Positions 7,462 through 15,101 are shown, counted from the first letter of the stretch. The stretch is 15,101 nucleotides of DNA from an uncultured Pseudomonadota bacterium (GCA_903910215.1 CAIVYV010000223.1:1-15101), one strand, 5' to 3'. Made by a program: numbers and translations. The notes: generated by a model from the sequence alone, not told the origin.

Positions 7462-8450
7462 CAGCGGCGTTCGACCAGTTGTACTGCGAGCTGTAATGCT
7501 GCAGTGAGGCTGCCGCTATCGGCTCGGCCGGTGCCCGCCAAAGACAGCGCAGTGCCGTGATCAACCGAGGTTCGAATGATGGGCAGGCCGAGCGTGACAT
7601 TCACAGCCGCGCCGAAGCCGGCGTGCTTGAGTACCGGTAAACCTTGATCGTGGTACATCGCGAGAATGGCGTCATATTGCGCCATCTCACGCGGCACGAA
7701 CGCCGTATCGGCCGGGATCGGTCCGTAGGCGTCGACACCGAGGCCTTTGGCTTCTTCGATAGCCGGGGCGATGGTTTTAATTTCTTCGTCGCCGAGCAGA
7801 CCATTTTCGCCAGCATGGGGATTCAAGCCGCACACCGCGATTCGTGGCCGTTCGATTCGCCAGAGTCGCTGCAGGTCTGCATGCATCACCTTCAAGATAT
7901 CGACGATCTTGCGGCGGGTGATGGCATCGGGCACGCGCCGCAGCGGCAAGTGAGTCGTCGCGAGTGCGACTCGCAGGCTGTCGGCAACGAGCATCATGAT
8001 GGGCAGCAGGGTGCCGGTGCGTTCAGCTAAGTATTCGGTATGTCCCGAGAACGGCACGCCGGACTCGGCAATGACGCTCTTTTGGACAGGCGCTGTCACC
8101 ATCGCATCGAAACGACCCGCGCGGATCCCATCGAGTGCGGCATCGAGTAGTCCGACGACGTAGCCCGCATTACGCACATCGAGCTCACCTGCTCGCGATG
8201 CAACGGCGAGGGGTCGGTGTTCGATCGTCATCGACAACTTGGCTGGCTCGATTCCGATCGCACGGCTTCGCTCTTCGAACAAGTTGCCATCGACGAGACA
8301 AGTCAGTTCGACTTTACCACCGAAATCTTTGGCGAGACCCTGGGCAACTTGTGCGCACAGTTCCGGGCCGATGCCAGCAGGCTCACCCGAGGTGATGACG
8401 ATGCGGGGGCGCGACTGCGAGCGATTGGTCTCAGCTCTTGATGTCGACAT
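7461..8450 (-). CDS. pdxA: 4-hydroxythreonine-4-phosphate dehydrogenase PdxA
   Basis: PdxA oxidises 4-phosphohydroxy-L-threonine with NAD(P)+ in the DXP-dependent route to pyridoxal 5'-phosphate. It is a metal-dependent homodimer. The protein carries ITSGEPAGIGPEL (19-31), the substrate region VTAPVQK (118-124), and metal/substrate histidines H137 (SGHTEY), H212 (LNPHAGENG) and H267 (MYHDQGLPVLKH). The frame is open back to 8762, but the extra 104 residues are low-quality sequence read inside surA in another frame. The Met at 8450 gives 329 residues, the usual PdxA length. That start overlaps the surA 3' end by 20 bases. The stop overlaps the rsmA start. Confidence 0.96.
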   Translation of the reverse strand: MSTSRAETNRSQSRPRIVITSGEPAGIGPELCAQVAQGLAKDFGGKVELTCLVDGNLFEERSRAIGIEPAKLSMTIEHRPLAVASRAGELDVRNAGYVVGLLDAALDGIRAGRFDAMVTAPVQKSVIAESGVPFSGHTEYLAERTGTLLPIMMLVADSLRVALATTHLPLRRVPDAITRRKIVDILKVMHADLQRLWRIERPRIAVCGLNPHAGENGLLGDEEIKTIAPAIEEAKGLGVDAYGPIPADTAFVPREMAQYDAILAMYHDQGLPVLKHAGFGAAVNVTLGLPIIRTSVDHGTALSLAGTGRADSGSLTAALQLAVQLVERR

Positions 8451-9747
8451 ACGCTTCGTCGCGCAGACGACGTAACCAGAGCTCGGTTTCCTCGTCGGCT
8501 TTGCTACCGCGCAGTTGCAGGAAGGCACGCTGACGACGCAGTTCGTCGGTACTGTCGTATTGACGCTTGCCGAGCAGCTGTACGATGTGCCATCCGAATT
8601 GCGTACGGAAAGGCTCGCTGATTTCGTTCTCGCGCAAGGAGGCCAACACGGCGTCGAATTCGGGCACGAACGTGCCCGGTGCCGTCCAGCCGAGATCTCC
8701 GCCTTCGGCGCCCGAGCCCGGGTCTTCCGATAGCGTCTTGGCGAGTACGGCGAAGTCTTCACCCTTCAGAATGCGTTCGCGAACCTCGCGCAGACGTTGC
8801 TCGACGGTCGCGTCATCCTGAATTTCCGTGGGTTTCAGCAGGATGTGACGGGCTCGGGTCTGCTCGATCACCACTTGCTGATCGGCACCACGAACTTCAT
8901 TCAAGCGCACGATGTGATATCCGGACGGCGTGCGCAGCGGAGCGCTGATTTCACCGGGTTTGAGGCCGACCACCAGATCGGCGAGCACCGTCGGAATTTC
9001 GGGGCCGCGACGCCAACCGAGTGCGCCGCCTTCGAGGGCCGTTTGGCTGTTCGAGTAGGCGACGGCGAGACGCGCAAAGTCTTCTCCCTGACGAGCGCGA
9101 CTGACCACGTCCTCGGCACGACGAGTGGCGTCTTCGAGCTGCTGCGGCGTCGCTTCTTGGGGCACCGCGATCAAGATGTGCGAGAGATTGTATTCATTGA
9201 GCTCGGACGGGCGAGATTTCTGCTTCTCGAGAAATTGCTCGAGCTCGCGTGGCGATACGTTGATGCGTTGAATGACATCGCGCTGCTGCAGCACCTGGAT
9301 GGTCATTTCTCGACGCACGGTTTCGCGGTACGCGCCATAGTCGATGCCTTGGGCAGCGAGTGCGGCCGGAAGTTGGGCGAGGCCGATGTTATTGCGCTGG
9401 GCGACCTCGGCTAAGGCCTGATTTAAATTTTCGTCGTTGACGCGAATACCCGCACGCTGCGCGCGCTGAATTTGTAGCTCTTGCAGGATCAGGCGCTCGA
9501 GCACCTGCTGACGCAACACATCGGCCGGCGGCATCTCGAGGCCCTGGGCCTTGAGACGTTCGCCCACCAGCGACATCTGCTCTTCCAGTTCGCTACGCAG
9601 CACGACGCCGTCGTTCACCACGGCGGCGACACGATCGAGCATCACGCCCTTGTCCGAGAGGGTGCGGTTTTGTGCCGTTGCCGAATTGCCGCCGATGACG
9701 CAAAGCAAAGCTGCGAGGGCAAGCCACGAAGAGGGGCTGGAAGTCAT
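8431..9747 (-). CDS. surA: Periplasmic chaperone and peptidyl-prolyl isomerase SurA
   Basis: SurA escorts unfolded outer-membrane proteins, including LptD, across the periplasm to the BAM complex. A signal peptide is visible: hydrophobic SSWLALAALLCVIGG (6-20), with a likely cut after A25 (SATA|QN). C16 is not in a lipobox. The N-terminal chaperone domain follows (LDRVAAVVNDGVVLRSELEE, 37-56). Two parvulin domains come next, at about 186-284 (YNLSHILIA ... GYHIVRLNEV) and 297-394 (TRARHILLK ... GWHIVQLLGK). The C-terminal helix ends WLRRLRDEAYVDIKS. At 438 residues it is near the family norm. The gene starts 19 bases after the lptD stop, which fits its role in LptD assembly. Confidence 0.96.
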   Translation of the reverse strand: MTSSPSSWLALAALLCVIGGNSATAQNRTLSDKGVMLDRVAAVVNDGVVLRSELEEQMSLVGERLKAQGLEMPPADVLRQQVLERLILQELQIQRAQRAGIRVNDENLNQALAEVAQRNNIGLAQLPAALAAQGIDYGAYRETVRREMTIQVLQQRDVIQRINVSPRELEQFLEKQKSRPSELNEYNLSHILIAVPQEATPQQLEDATRRAEDVVSRARQGEDFARLAVAYSNSQTALEGGALGWRRGPEIPTVLADLVVGLKPGEISAPLRTPSGYHIVRLNEVRGADQQVVIEQTRARHILLKPTEIQDDATVEQRLREVRERILKGEDFAVLAKTLSEDPGSGAEGGDLGWTAPGTFVPEFDAVLASLRENEISEPFRTQFGWHIVQLLGKRQYDSTDELRRQRAFLQLRGSKADEETELWLRRLRDEAYVDIKS

Positions 9748-9766
9748 GAGGGTGTTCCGCGAAAAA

Positions 9767-12031
9767 TCAACGAGTTACGCCGGTCGACGAGTATCCCCGA
9801 ATTGCCTGCTCGAGGAAAGCGTCGGCTGAACTTCCGACACTCGCGAGGCCATTGAGTTCCAGTTGCAGGTAGATGCCCGTATCGCGCTCGCCGGTCCGCG
9901 TTGAGACGAAGCGTCGACCAACGAGCCGCAGCCGCCAGCAACAGGCCTTGTATTCAGCGCCTGCGAAGGTTTCGAGACTCGAGCGATCTTGCAGGTCGTA
10001 GACCATGCGACCAAAGGCGTTCCAGCGACGACTGACAGGCCAGGCACCGGAGACTTCGCCCTGCTCAAGCCGATCGTGCTGATATCGATAAGCGAGGTTC
10101 AAGGCGCGTTCGTCGTCCGGTCGATACTGGAGTCGAACCTGGCTGCGCTCCTGACGGCTATCGAGCGAGTTCCACTGCAGGCCCATGTTGACGTTCCAGG
10201 CGCGCCAGGCCGCCACCGATACCTGGGCGAACAAGTCCGATTCGTTACGACCTGTCAGTGGCTCGTTCGGCAAACGCACTCGCGGTGTGTCGAGGTAGAA
10301 AGTCTGCCCAATAGTGGCTGCGAGTTTTTGGCGACCGGATTTGCCGTCGTATATGCGTGCCGTCGTGCCAAGGCTGACCTGATTGGCATCGGACACACGA
10401 TCAGCGCCAACGTATCTTGCAGTGCGGAAAAGCTGTACGAAATCGAGATCGGGAATGCCGGTGTCGAAGATCGGCAGCTCGTTCTGATCGCGCCACGGGG
10501 TCCAGAGGTAGAGCAGTCTCGGCTCTAGGGTGATGCGATTGTCATTCGGCGTTTTCGCGCCGCGCTCCAGAATGAATCCGGCATCGAGCGCGGCGAAAGG
10601 CAGCGATCGCGACGGCGAGCGCGTGACGTCTCCCGCCACGCCATCGAGTTCGTACTGCGTGTAGCGCCAGCCGGCGGACGGTTGTAGGTAATAGCCTGGC
10701 CCCGACCAATCCAGTCCGACCCGGGGTGCGATATCGAGTCGCCAGCCTGTCACTCCGATATCGCGATCGAAATTGACGAGTTCACTGTCGAGCGACCAAG
10801 CAAGCGGAATGCGCGAATTCTTTGGAGATCCGGCTCCAGCGAGACTCAGTCGAGGTAGTTGCGCATACGGCAATTCGGCAAGATCGAGTTGGCGATCGAT
10901 GGTCTGGAACTGTTGGAATTCACCACGAAACTGCCATCGGTCATCGCTGTAGCTCAGTTGCGCGATGCGTTGCAGGAATGCCGTGCTGGTGCCTTCGGCG
11001 CCGGCTGCGAAATCTTCGAAATATTCGGCATCACTAACACTTTGTGCATTGACGTCAAGGCGCCATTGATCACCGAAATCGCTGCGATGTCGCGCTTGAA
11101 GCCAGCTTCTGTCGATTCGTCTGAGCGAATCGGATGGTAGGTAGTTGAGTCGCAACTCGCCGCGATGCTGGCGCGTGAGATATCGAAAGCGGGAGTCGAG
11201 GTCGAGTCCTCGGCGCCCATACAGCGTCGGCAGCAGTGTTAAGTCGTAGTTGGGCGCGAGGTTCAGGTAATAAGGCACCGCCATCTCGACGCCACCGCGC
11301 GTGTTGTAGCCGAGATTGGGGAACAGAAAACCGCTCTTGCGCTGATCGCCCAACGGAAAAGAGATATAGGGCAGGTACAGGATGGGGACGCCCAGAAATT
11401 CGATCGAGGCGTCTCGACCCGTGCCGTTACGTGAGACCGTATCGAGGGTGATGTCGCTGGCTTTGATTCGCCAATCCGGTAGCGCGCCCGGTTTGGTTTC
11501 CGGACAGGTACTGAACCACACATCTGAGAGTGAAACTTTGCCGTCTAGGCCAATGCGGATGGCGTCCGCCGCGCCTCGAGCAGGCCTCGACGGTAGTGCG
11601 AACGAGCCATTCTCAATGATCGCACCGTCGGCGGGTTGATAGCTGCCAGCCTGGCCCGTTGCCTGCAGCGTTCCGTCCGAATAGCGAATCTGACCATTGA
11701 CGCGGAATCGACGCGTCTTGGCGTCGTATTCGACATCCTCCGCGTGCAGCTGTCGCTCGCCTTGGCGCAGATCCACATCGCCCTTCAGTGACGCGTCGCC
11801 ATCAAGATCGAGTGTTGCGCCATCACTGAGTACCTCGATCGGCTCATCGCCCTGCAACGTGCTCGCTGGCCGCGCCGCTGGAGGCGTCGCGGGTTTGGAT
11901 TGACGTAATGTCGAGGGCGCGGGGCAGAGCGGTGGAGTGGCCGTCTGCGCGGACGCAGTCTGAATCGTTGTCGCAACCAACAACGAAACGAGGCAGAGAT
12001 GAGCGTGCAGCGGCGACATCAGGGTGACCAT
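9767..12031 (-). CDS. lptD: LPS-assembly protein LptD (outer-membrane beta-barrel)
   Basis: LptD forms with LptE the outer-membrane translocon that inserts lipopolysaccharide into the outer leaflet. The 754-residue form starting at MVTLMSPLHA has a signal peptide with a likely cut after A28 (ASA|QT), a Pro/Ala-rich linker, an LptA-like jellyroll domain (about 63-190) and a long beta-barrel rich in alternating aromatic strands. The four structural cysteines are at the expected relative places: C36, C176 and the pair C697-C698 (YKACCWRL), corresponding to C31, C173, C724 and C725 of E. coli. The frame is open to 12655, but that part is antisense to amgK. Two starts are possible, 12031 and 12019. 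I prefer 12031 because AGGAG lies 11 bases upstream at 12043-12047. It is the first gene of the minus-strand run. Confidence 0.95.
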   Translation of the reverse strand: MVTLMSPLHAHLCLVSLLVATTIQTASAQTATPPLCPAPSTLRQSKPATPPAARPASTLQGDEPIEVLSDGATLDLDGDASLKGDVDLRQGERQLHAEDVEYDAKTRRFRVNGQIRYSDGTLQATGQAGSYQPADGAIIENGSFALPSRPARGAADAIRIGLDGKVSLSDVWFSTCPETKPGALPDWRIKASDITLDTVSRNGTGRDASIEFLGVPILYLPYISFPLGDQRKSGFLFPNLGYNTRGGVEMAVPYYLNLAPNYDLTLLPTLYGRRGLDLDSRFRYLTRQHRGELRLNYLPSDSLRRIDRSWLQARHRSDFGDQWRLDVNAQSVSDAEYFEDFAAGAEGTSTAFLQRIAQLSYSDDRWQFRGEFQQFQTIDRQLDLAELPYAQLPRLSLAGAGSPKNSRIPLAWSLDSELVNFDRDIGVTGWRLDIAPRVGLDWSGPGYYLQPSAGWRYTQYELDGVAGDVTRSPSRSLPFAALDAGFILERGAKTPNDNRITLEPRLLYLWTPWRDQNELPIFDTGIPDLDFVQLFRTARYVGADRVSDANQVSLGTTARIYDGKSGRQKLAATIGQTFYLDTPRVRLPNEPLTGRNESDLFAQVSVAAWRAWNVNMGLQWNSLDSRQERSQVRLQYRPDDERALNLAYRYQHDRLEQGEVSGAWPVSRRWNAFGRMVYDLQDRSSLETFAGAEYKACCWRLRLVGRRFVSTRTGERDTGIYLQLELNGLASVGSSADAFLEQAIRGYSSTGVTR

Positions 12032-12038
12032 TATAATG
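12029..12038. promoter_or_regulatory. Palindromic -10 element (CATTATAATG) in the lptD/amgK divergent gap
   Basis: The 10-base sequence is a perfect palindrome and so carries a consensus TATAAT on each strand: plus 12032-12037 and minus 12030-12035. On the plus strand it would start transcription near 12044, about 30 bases before the amgK GTG, which is a sensible leader. On the minus strand it overlaps the lptD start codon, so it could serve lptD only if translation began at the later Met, 12019. No good -35 hexamer is seen 16-18 bases upstream on either strand, and there is no extended TGN. Use for amgK is therefore plausible but unproven. Confidence 0.4.
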
Positions 12039-12042
12039 ATCG

Positions 12043-12047
12043 CTCCT
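12043..12047 (-). promoter_or_regulatory. Likely ribosome binding site of lptD
   Basis: AGGAG on the minus strand lies 11 bases before the ATG at 12031. It decides between this start and the downstream Met at 12019, which has no such motif. If it is used, the lptD message must begin upstream of 12047, inside or near the amgK 5' end. Confidence 0.5.
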
Positions 12048-12073
12048 GCACGACCTACGGAAATCCCCCCAAC

Positions 12074-13105
12074 GTGTCTGACATTCGTCTTGCGCTGCTC
12101 TCCGACTGGGTGCGCCGCGACCTCGGTTTGGTCATCGAGCGGATCGAGGTCGCCTCGGCGGATGCGAGTTTCCGTCGATATTTCCGCATCATTCGATCGG
12201 ATAATCCGCCGTTGGTGGCAATGGATGCGCCGCCGGAGCACGAGGATGTCGGCCCCTATTTGCACGTTTCCGGGCTGCTGAGTTCCATCGGTGTGCATGT
12301 GCCGGCGATTCACGAGGTGAATCGCGCTCGGGGGTTCCTGTTGATGGAGGATCTCGGCTCGACCCCCTATCTTGCGCAACTGCAGCGTCGCGAGCATGCG
12401 CCCGCGCTCTATGGTGACGCACTGGCGGCACTTCGTTGCATACAGGTCGATGGTCGGCATTTGACGGCCGAGCTTGCGCCTTACGACGAGGCGGTATTGC
12501 AGCGCGAAATGGCTTTGTTGCCCGACTGGTTTCTGGCGCGTCACCTGCAGATCGAGCTGACGTCCGAGGAGCAACAAGCGCTGGATGCAGCGCGCGCCTT
12601 GCTCGTCACCGAATCGCTCGCGCAGCCGACGGTTTTTGTACACCGCGATTACCACTCACGCAATTTGATGGTGTTGCCAGAGCGCGGGCCGGGTGTCATC
12701 GACTTTCAGGATGCGCTCGCGGGCCCCATAGGTTACGACCTCGTCTCGTTACTGAAGGATTGCTACATCAGTTGGTCGCGCGCTGAGGTTGAACATTGGC
12801 TGCGCGATTATCGCCACTCGTTGCTCGCAGCAAAGCGCGCGGATCTTGCGGGCAGCGACGAGAGTGAGTTCATCCGCTGGTTCGACATGATCGGACTGCA
12901 GCGTCATATCAAAATCCTCGGTATTTTCGCGCGGCTCTGGTGGCGCGACGGCAAGTCGGGCTATCTCAATGATTTACCGCTGACGCTGCATTACGTGATC
13001 GATGCTTGCGCGCGTTATCCCGAGCTACATGATCTGGGCCGATGGTTCGAGTCGCGGATTGCGCCGCTGCTGCCTGCTGCCAACGGGCGTGCACTCGTAC
13101 GATGA
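12074..13105 (+). CDS. amgK: N-acetylmuramate/N-acetylglucosamine anomeric kinase AmgK
   Basis: AmgK phosphorylates MurNAc (and GlcNAc) at the anomeric carbon, the step before MurU in a peptidoglycan-recycling route that bypasses de novo UDP-MurNAc synthesis. The fold is that of aminoglycoside-phosphotransferase-like kinases. The catalytic loop FVHRDYHSRNLMV lies at 188-200 (D192), and the metal-binding DFQDALAGP at 210-218. The late motif GIFARLWWRDGKSGYLNDLP (283-302) is typical of AmgK. I chose the GTG at 12074, giving 343 residues. The ATG at 11999 would overlap lptD and add an unrelated polar stretch. The ribosome binding site at the GTG is weak. The ATGA overlap with murU confirms the pair. 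Adjacency to murU and lptD makes this more specific than a generic phosphotransferase. Confidence 0.9.
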   Translation: MSDIRLALLSDWVRRDLGLVIERIEVASADASFRRYFRIIRSDNPPLVAMDAPPEHEDVGPYLHVSGLLSSIGVHVPAIHEVNRARGFLLMEDLGSTPYLAQLQRREHAPALYGDALAALRCIQVDGRHLTAELAPYDEAVLQREMALLPDWFLARHLQIELTSEEQQALDAARALLVTESLAQPTVFVHRDYHSRNLMVLPERGPGVIDFQDALAGPIGYDLVSLLKDCYISWSRAEVEHWLRDYRHSLLAAKRADLAGSDESEFIRWFDMIGLQRHIKILGIFARLWWRDGKSGYLNDLPLTLHYVIDACARYPELHDLGRWFESRIAPLLPAANGRALVR

Positions 13106-13818
13106 AAGCGATGATCCTGGCCGCAGGACGCGGCGAGCGGATGCGACCCTTGACGGATGACTTACCGAAGCCGTTGTTGTGCGTCGGTGGAAAATCTTTG
13201 CTCGAGTGGCATCTCGGTTCGTTGGCGCGCGCGGGCTTTCGCGAGGTCATCATCAACCATGCGTATCTCGGCGCAAAGATTCCGGCGGCACTCGGCGACG
13301 GAGCGCGTTTCTGCCTGCAAATCCGCTACAGCGCCGAGGGCGATATTCCCCTCGAAACAGCCGGCGGAATCTTCAACGCGCTACCCCTGCTCGGTGATGA
13401 GCCCTTTCTGGTGGTCAATGGCGACGTATGGACGGATTTCGATTTCGCTCGATTGCCGTCGCTCGATCCCGAGGCTCTCGCGAGTCTGATTCTGGTGCCC
13501 AATCCGCCGCAGCATCCCAAGGGGGATTTCGCCTTGCAACCGAATGCCTTGGGCTCGCTCGACATCATTGCCGACCCCGAGCGCCTGACCGCGCCCGATT
13601 GTCCGACCCGCTATACCTATTCGGGTATCGGTATCTACAGGCCCGCTTTTTTCGAGGGGTGTACGCCTGGGCGTTTTCCGTTGCTGCCGCTGTTGCGGCG
13701 AGCCGCTGCAATGGGGCGTTTACGGGGGCATGTTTACGATGGATTTTGGTCGGACGTGGGGACCCCGGAACGGCTGCGGGATCTTGATGACCGTCTCGGC
13801 GCGGGCGCGATCGGCTGA
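13102..13818 (+). CDS. murU: N-acetylmuramate alpha-1-phosphate uridylyltransferase MurU
   Basis: MurU turns MurNAc-1-phosphate and UTP into UDP-MurNAc, completing the recycling bypass started by AmgK. This route lowers dependence on MurA and hence sensitivity to fosfomycin in Pseudomonas. The nucleotidyltransferase signature is MILAAGRGERMRPLTDDLPK (4-23). Further motifs are ETAGGIFNALP (85-95), the metal-binding VVNGDVWTD (104-112, D108) and FWSDVGTPERL (215-225, D218). The length is 238 residues. The frame is open to 13042, but the Met at 13102 begins directly at the conserved nucleotide-binding strand and overlaps the amgK stop by 4 bases. Other sugar-1-phosphate nucleotidyltransferases look similar; pairing with amgK decides the call. 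Confidence 0.92.
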   Translation: MKAMILAAGRGERMRPLTDDLPKPLLCVGGKSLLEWHLGSLARAGFREVIINHAYLGAKIPAALGDGARFCLQIRYSAEGDIPLETAGGIFNALPLLGDEPFLVVNGDVWTDFDFARLPSLDPEALASLILVPNPPQHPKGDFALQPNALGSLDIIADPERLTAPDCPTRYTYSGIGIYRPAFFEGCTPGRFPLLPLLRRAAAMGRLRGHVYDGFWSDVGTPERLRDLDDRLGAGAIG

Positions 13819-13850
13819 CCCTACGGGGCGACAGGGCGTAAACTTCGCAT

Positions 13851-14882
13851 ATGAGCAAGGAACGTTCAGCCTCCGAGAGCCTCGCTTCGATTGCCGTCGT
13901 CGAAGAGCCTCGCAGTGGTCAAAAATATCGAACAGCGCAAGGCTTCAGCGCGATTCGCGATGGCATCAAGGCTACGACGGCCTCGCCGATGCGAGTGCCG
14001 GGCGGGAAGCCTCGTTGGTTGAAAGCGCCACTTGCCACCGGCTCGAACTACGACTTCGTTCGCAAAACCGTGCGCGAGCATCGGTTGGCCACCGTTTGCG
14101 AAGAAGCCAAGTGTCCGAATATCGGTGAATGCTGGAATGCCGGCACGGCGACCATCATGCTGATGGGAGAGGTCTGTACCCGCGCCTGTCGTTTCTGTGC
14201 CGTCGACACCGGCAATCCGCGCGGCTGGCTAGATGCCGAAGAGCCCGAGAACACGGCGCGTACCGTCGCTTTGATGCGCTTGCGCTATGTCGTGCTGACT
14301 TCGGTCAATCGTGATGATCTGCCGGATGGCGGCGCCGCCCACTTTGCGGCGGCGGTGCGTGCGATCAAGCGAGTTTCGCCCGAGACGGCGGTCGAGGCGC
14401 TCACCCCGGATTTCCAGGGTGTGCTGCGAGATGTCGAGACCGTCGTTGACTCGGGCCTAGAGGTGTTTGCGCAAAACGTTGAAACGGTTGAGCGCTTGAC
14501 GCATCCGGTACGAGACGCCCGGGCGAGCTACATCCAAACGCTCGATGTGCTCGGGCATGCCAAGCAGCATCGTCCAGATGTATTGACCAAGACCAGTTTG
14601 ATGCTGGGTCTCGGTGAAACGGATGACGAGATTCGGCAGTGCATGCGCGATCTACGCTCTAAATCGGTCGATCTTTTGACCTTGGGCCAATACCTGCAGC
14701 CGACGGCGCATCACTTGCCGATCGATCGTTTCGTCACGCCCGAGGAATTTGATCGTTATCGCGAGTGGGCGCTTGCCGAGGGCTTCCGCGAATGCGTGTC
14801 GGGGCCTTTGGTGCGCTCGAGTTACCGTGCCGAGCTCGCGTTGCAAGGCAACAATGCAGGACTCGTCAATCATCGACCGTAA
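13851..14882 (+). CDS. lipA: Lipoyl synthase LipA (LIAS-like variety)
   Basis: LipA is a radical-SAM enzyme that inserts two sulfurs into octanoyl groups on lipoyl domains. All cluster ligands are present: auxiliary cluster C83, C88, C94 (CEEAKCPNIGEC), radical-SAM cluster C109, C113, C116 (CTRACRFC) and the C-terminal RSSY at 322-325. Several stretches (CPNIGECW, TATIMLMGEVCTRACRFCAV, LTPDFQG, VFAQNVETVERL, HAKQHRPDVLTKTSLMLGLG) resemble eukaryotic LIAS more than E. coli LipA, judged from memory. At 343 residues it is slightly longer than E. coli LipA (321) because of a polar N-terminal extension. The start ATG is 32 bases after murU with only a weak, distant AGGG. An internal start cannot be excluded. 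It overlaps lipB by 29 bases. Confidence 0.96.
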   Translation: MSKERSASESLASIAVVEEPRSGQKYRTAQGFSAIRDGIKATTASPMRVPGGKPRWLKAPLATGSNYDFVRKTVREHRLATVCEEAKCPNIGECWNAGTATIMLMGEVCTRACRFCAVDTGNPRGWLDAEEPENTARTVALMRLRYVVLTSVNRDDLPDGGAAHFAAAVRAIKRVSPETAVEALTPDFQGVLRDVETVVDSGLEVFAQNVETVERLTHPVRDARASYIQTLDVLGHAKQHRPDVLTKTSLMLGLGETDDEIRQCMRDLRSKSVDLLTLGQYLQPTAHHLPIDRFVTPEEFDRYREWALAEGFRECVSGPLVRSSYRAELALQGNNAGLVNHRP

Positions 14883-15101
14883 GCCCATCGTCCGGTATCT
14901 CGGACGCGTTCCTTACTTGTCGACATGGCAAGCGATGCAGCGCTTCACGGATGAGCGCACGAGCGAGACGCCCGACGAAATCTGGTTTCTCGAACATGAT
15001 CCGGTGTTCACGCTCGGCATGAATGCGGATCCAGCGCATGTACTTGCAGCAGGCGATATTCCCGTCGTCAAAGTGGATCGCGGCGGTCAGGTCACTTATC
15101 A
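14854..15101 (+). CDS. lipB: Octanoyltransferase LipB, N-terminal part (3' end cut by window)
   Basis: LipB moves octanoyl from acyl carrier protein to lipoyl domains, giving the substrate of LipA. The frame starting at the ATG at 14854 stays open to the window edge (82 complete codons) and reads IVRYLGRVPYLSTWQAMQRF, then EIWFLEHDPVFTLGM, AGDIPVVKVD and the family motif RGGQVTY at the edge. The start lies inside the lipA 3' end in another frame, with AAGG 5 bases upstream, so coupled translation is likely. The order lipA-lipB is the reverse of the lipB-lipA order usual in Gammaproteobacteria. The catalytic Lys/Cys part lies outside the window. Confidence 0.93.
   Translation, partial: MQDSSIIDRKPIVRYLGRVPYLSTWQAMQRFTDERTSETPDEIWFLEHDPVFTLGMNADPAHVLAAGDIPVVKVDRGGQVTY

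Noticed and set aside
8451..8762. A 104-residue N-terminal extension of pdxA
   Set aside because: It lies inside surA on the same strand in another frame, is rich in Ser, Arg and Cys, and would make PdxA far longer than its family length of about 329.
11999..12073. A 25-residue N-terminal extension of AmgK from the ATG at 11999
   Set aside because: It overlaps the lptD start, crosses the likely -10 element and has no similarity to the AmgK N-terminus. The GTG at 12074 gives the normal length.
12032..12655. A 208-residue N-terminal extension of the lptD frame on the minus strand
   Set aside because: It is antisense to amgK, lacks any family likeness, and ends just before a good signal peptide and ribosome binding site at the true LptD start.
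13819..13850. Possible hairpin (CCCT ... AGGG) between murU and lipA
   Set aside because: The stem is four bases with a long loop and no T-run follows, so it is not a credible terminator.

Overview
The window reads as an ordinary, gene-dense, moderately GC-rich chromosomal segment of a gammaproteobacterium with polar flagella. The taxonomic call rests on two arrangements seen together. One is the order lptD-surA-pdxA-rsmA-apaG-apaH, which is typical of Gammaproteobacteria. The other is a divergent amgK-murU pair next to lptD, known from Pseudomonas and relatives. The flhF-fleN pair points to polar flagella. I cannot name a genus. No mobile element, RNA gene, CRISPR array or phage remnant is visible.

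Layout. (1) Bases 1-3907, plus strand: the end of a flagellar cluster, with the 3' part of flhA, then flhF, fleN/flhG and fliA. Gaps are 12 and 9 bases, then a 4-base overlap. Together they cover flagellar type III export (FlhA), control of flagellar site and number (FlhF/FleN) and the late flagellar sigma factor (FliA). (2) Bases 3919-12031, minus strand: lptD, surA, pdxA, rsmA/ksgA, apaG, apaH and a class I fumarase, closely packed with several stop/start overlaps, probably one transcription unit or two. LptD and SurA serve the outer membrane, PdxA makes pyridoxal phosphate, RsmA matures 16S rRNA, ApaH degrades Ap4A, and the fumarase is a TCA-cycle enzyme. (3) Bases 12074-15101, plus strand, divergent from lptD: amgK and murU (peptidoglycan-sugar recycling), then lipA and the 5' part of lipB (lipoate synthesis and transfer). 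fliA and the fumarase converge with only 11 bases between them. lptD and amgK diverge from a 42-base gap holding a palindromic consensus -10 element.

I see no undescribed system. The points most worth a second look are: FlhF has a shortened, degenerate SRP-type GTPase domain; LipA looks more like mitochondrial LIAS than like E. coli LipA and lies upstream of lipB instead of the usual lipB-lipA order; and the lptD start codon lies inside the palindromic -10 element at the divergent promoter. Comparisons with named families are from memory. No search was run.
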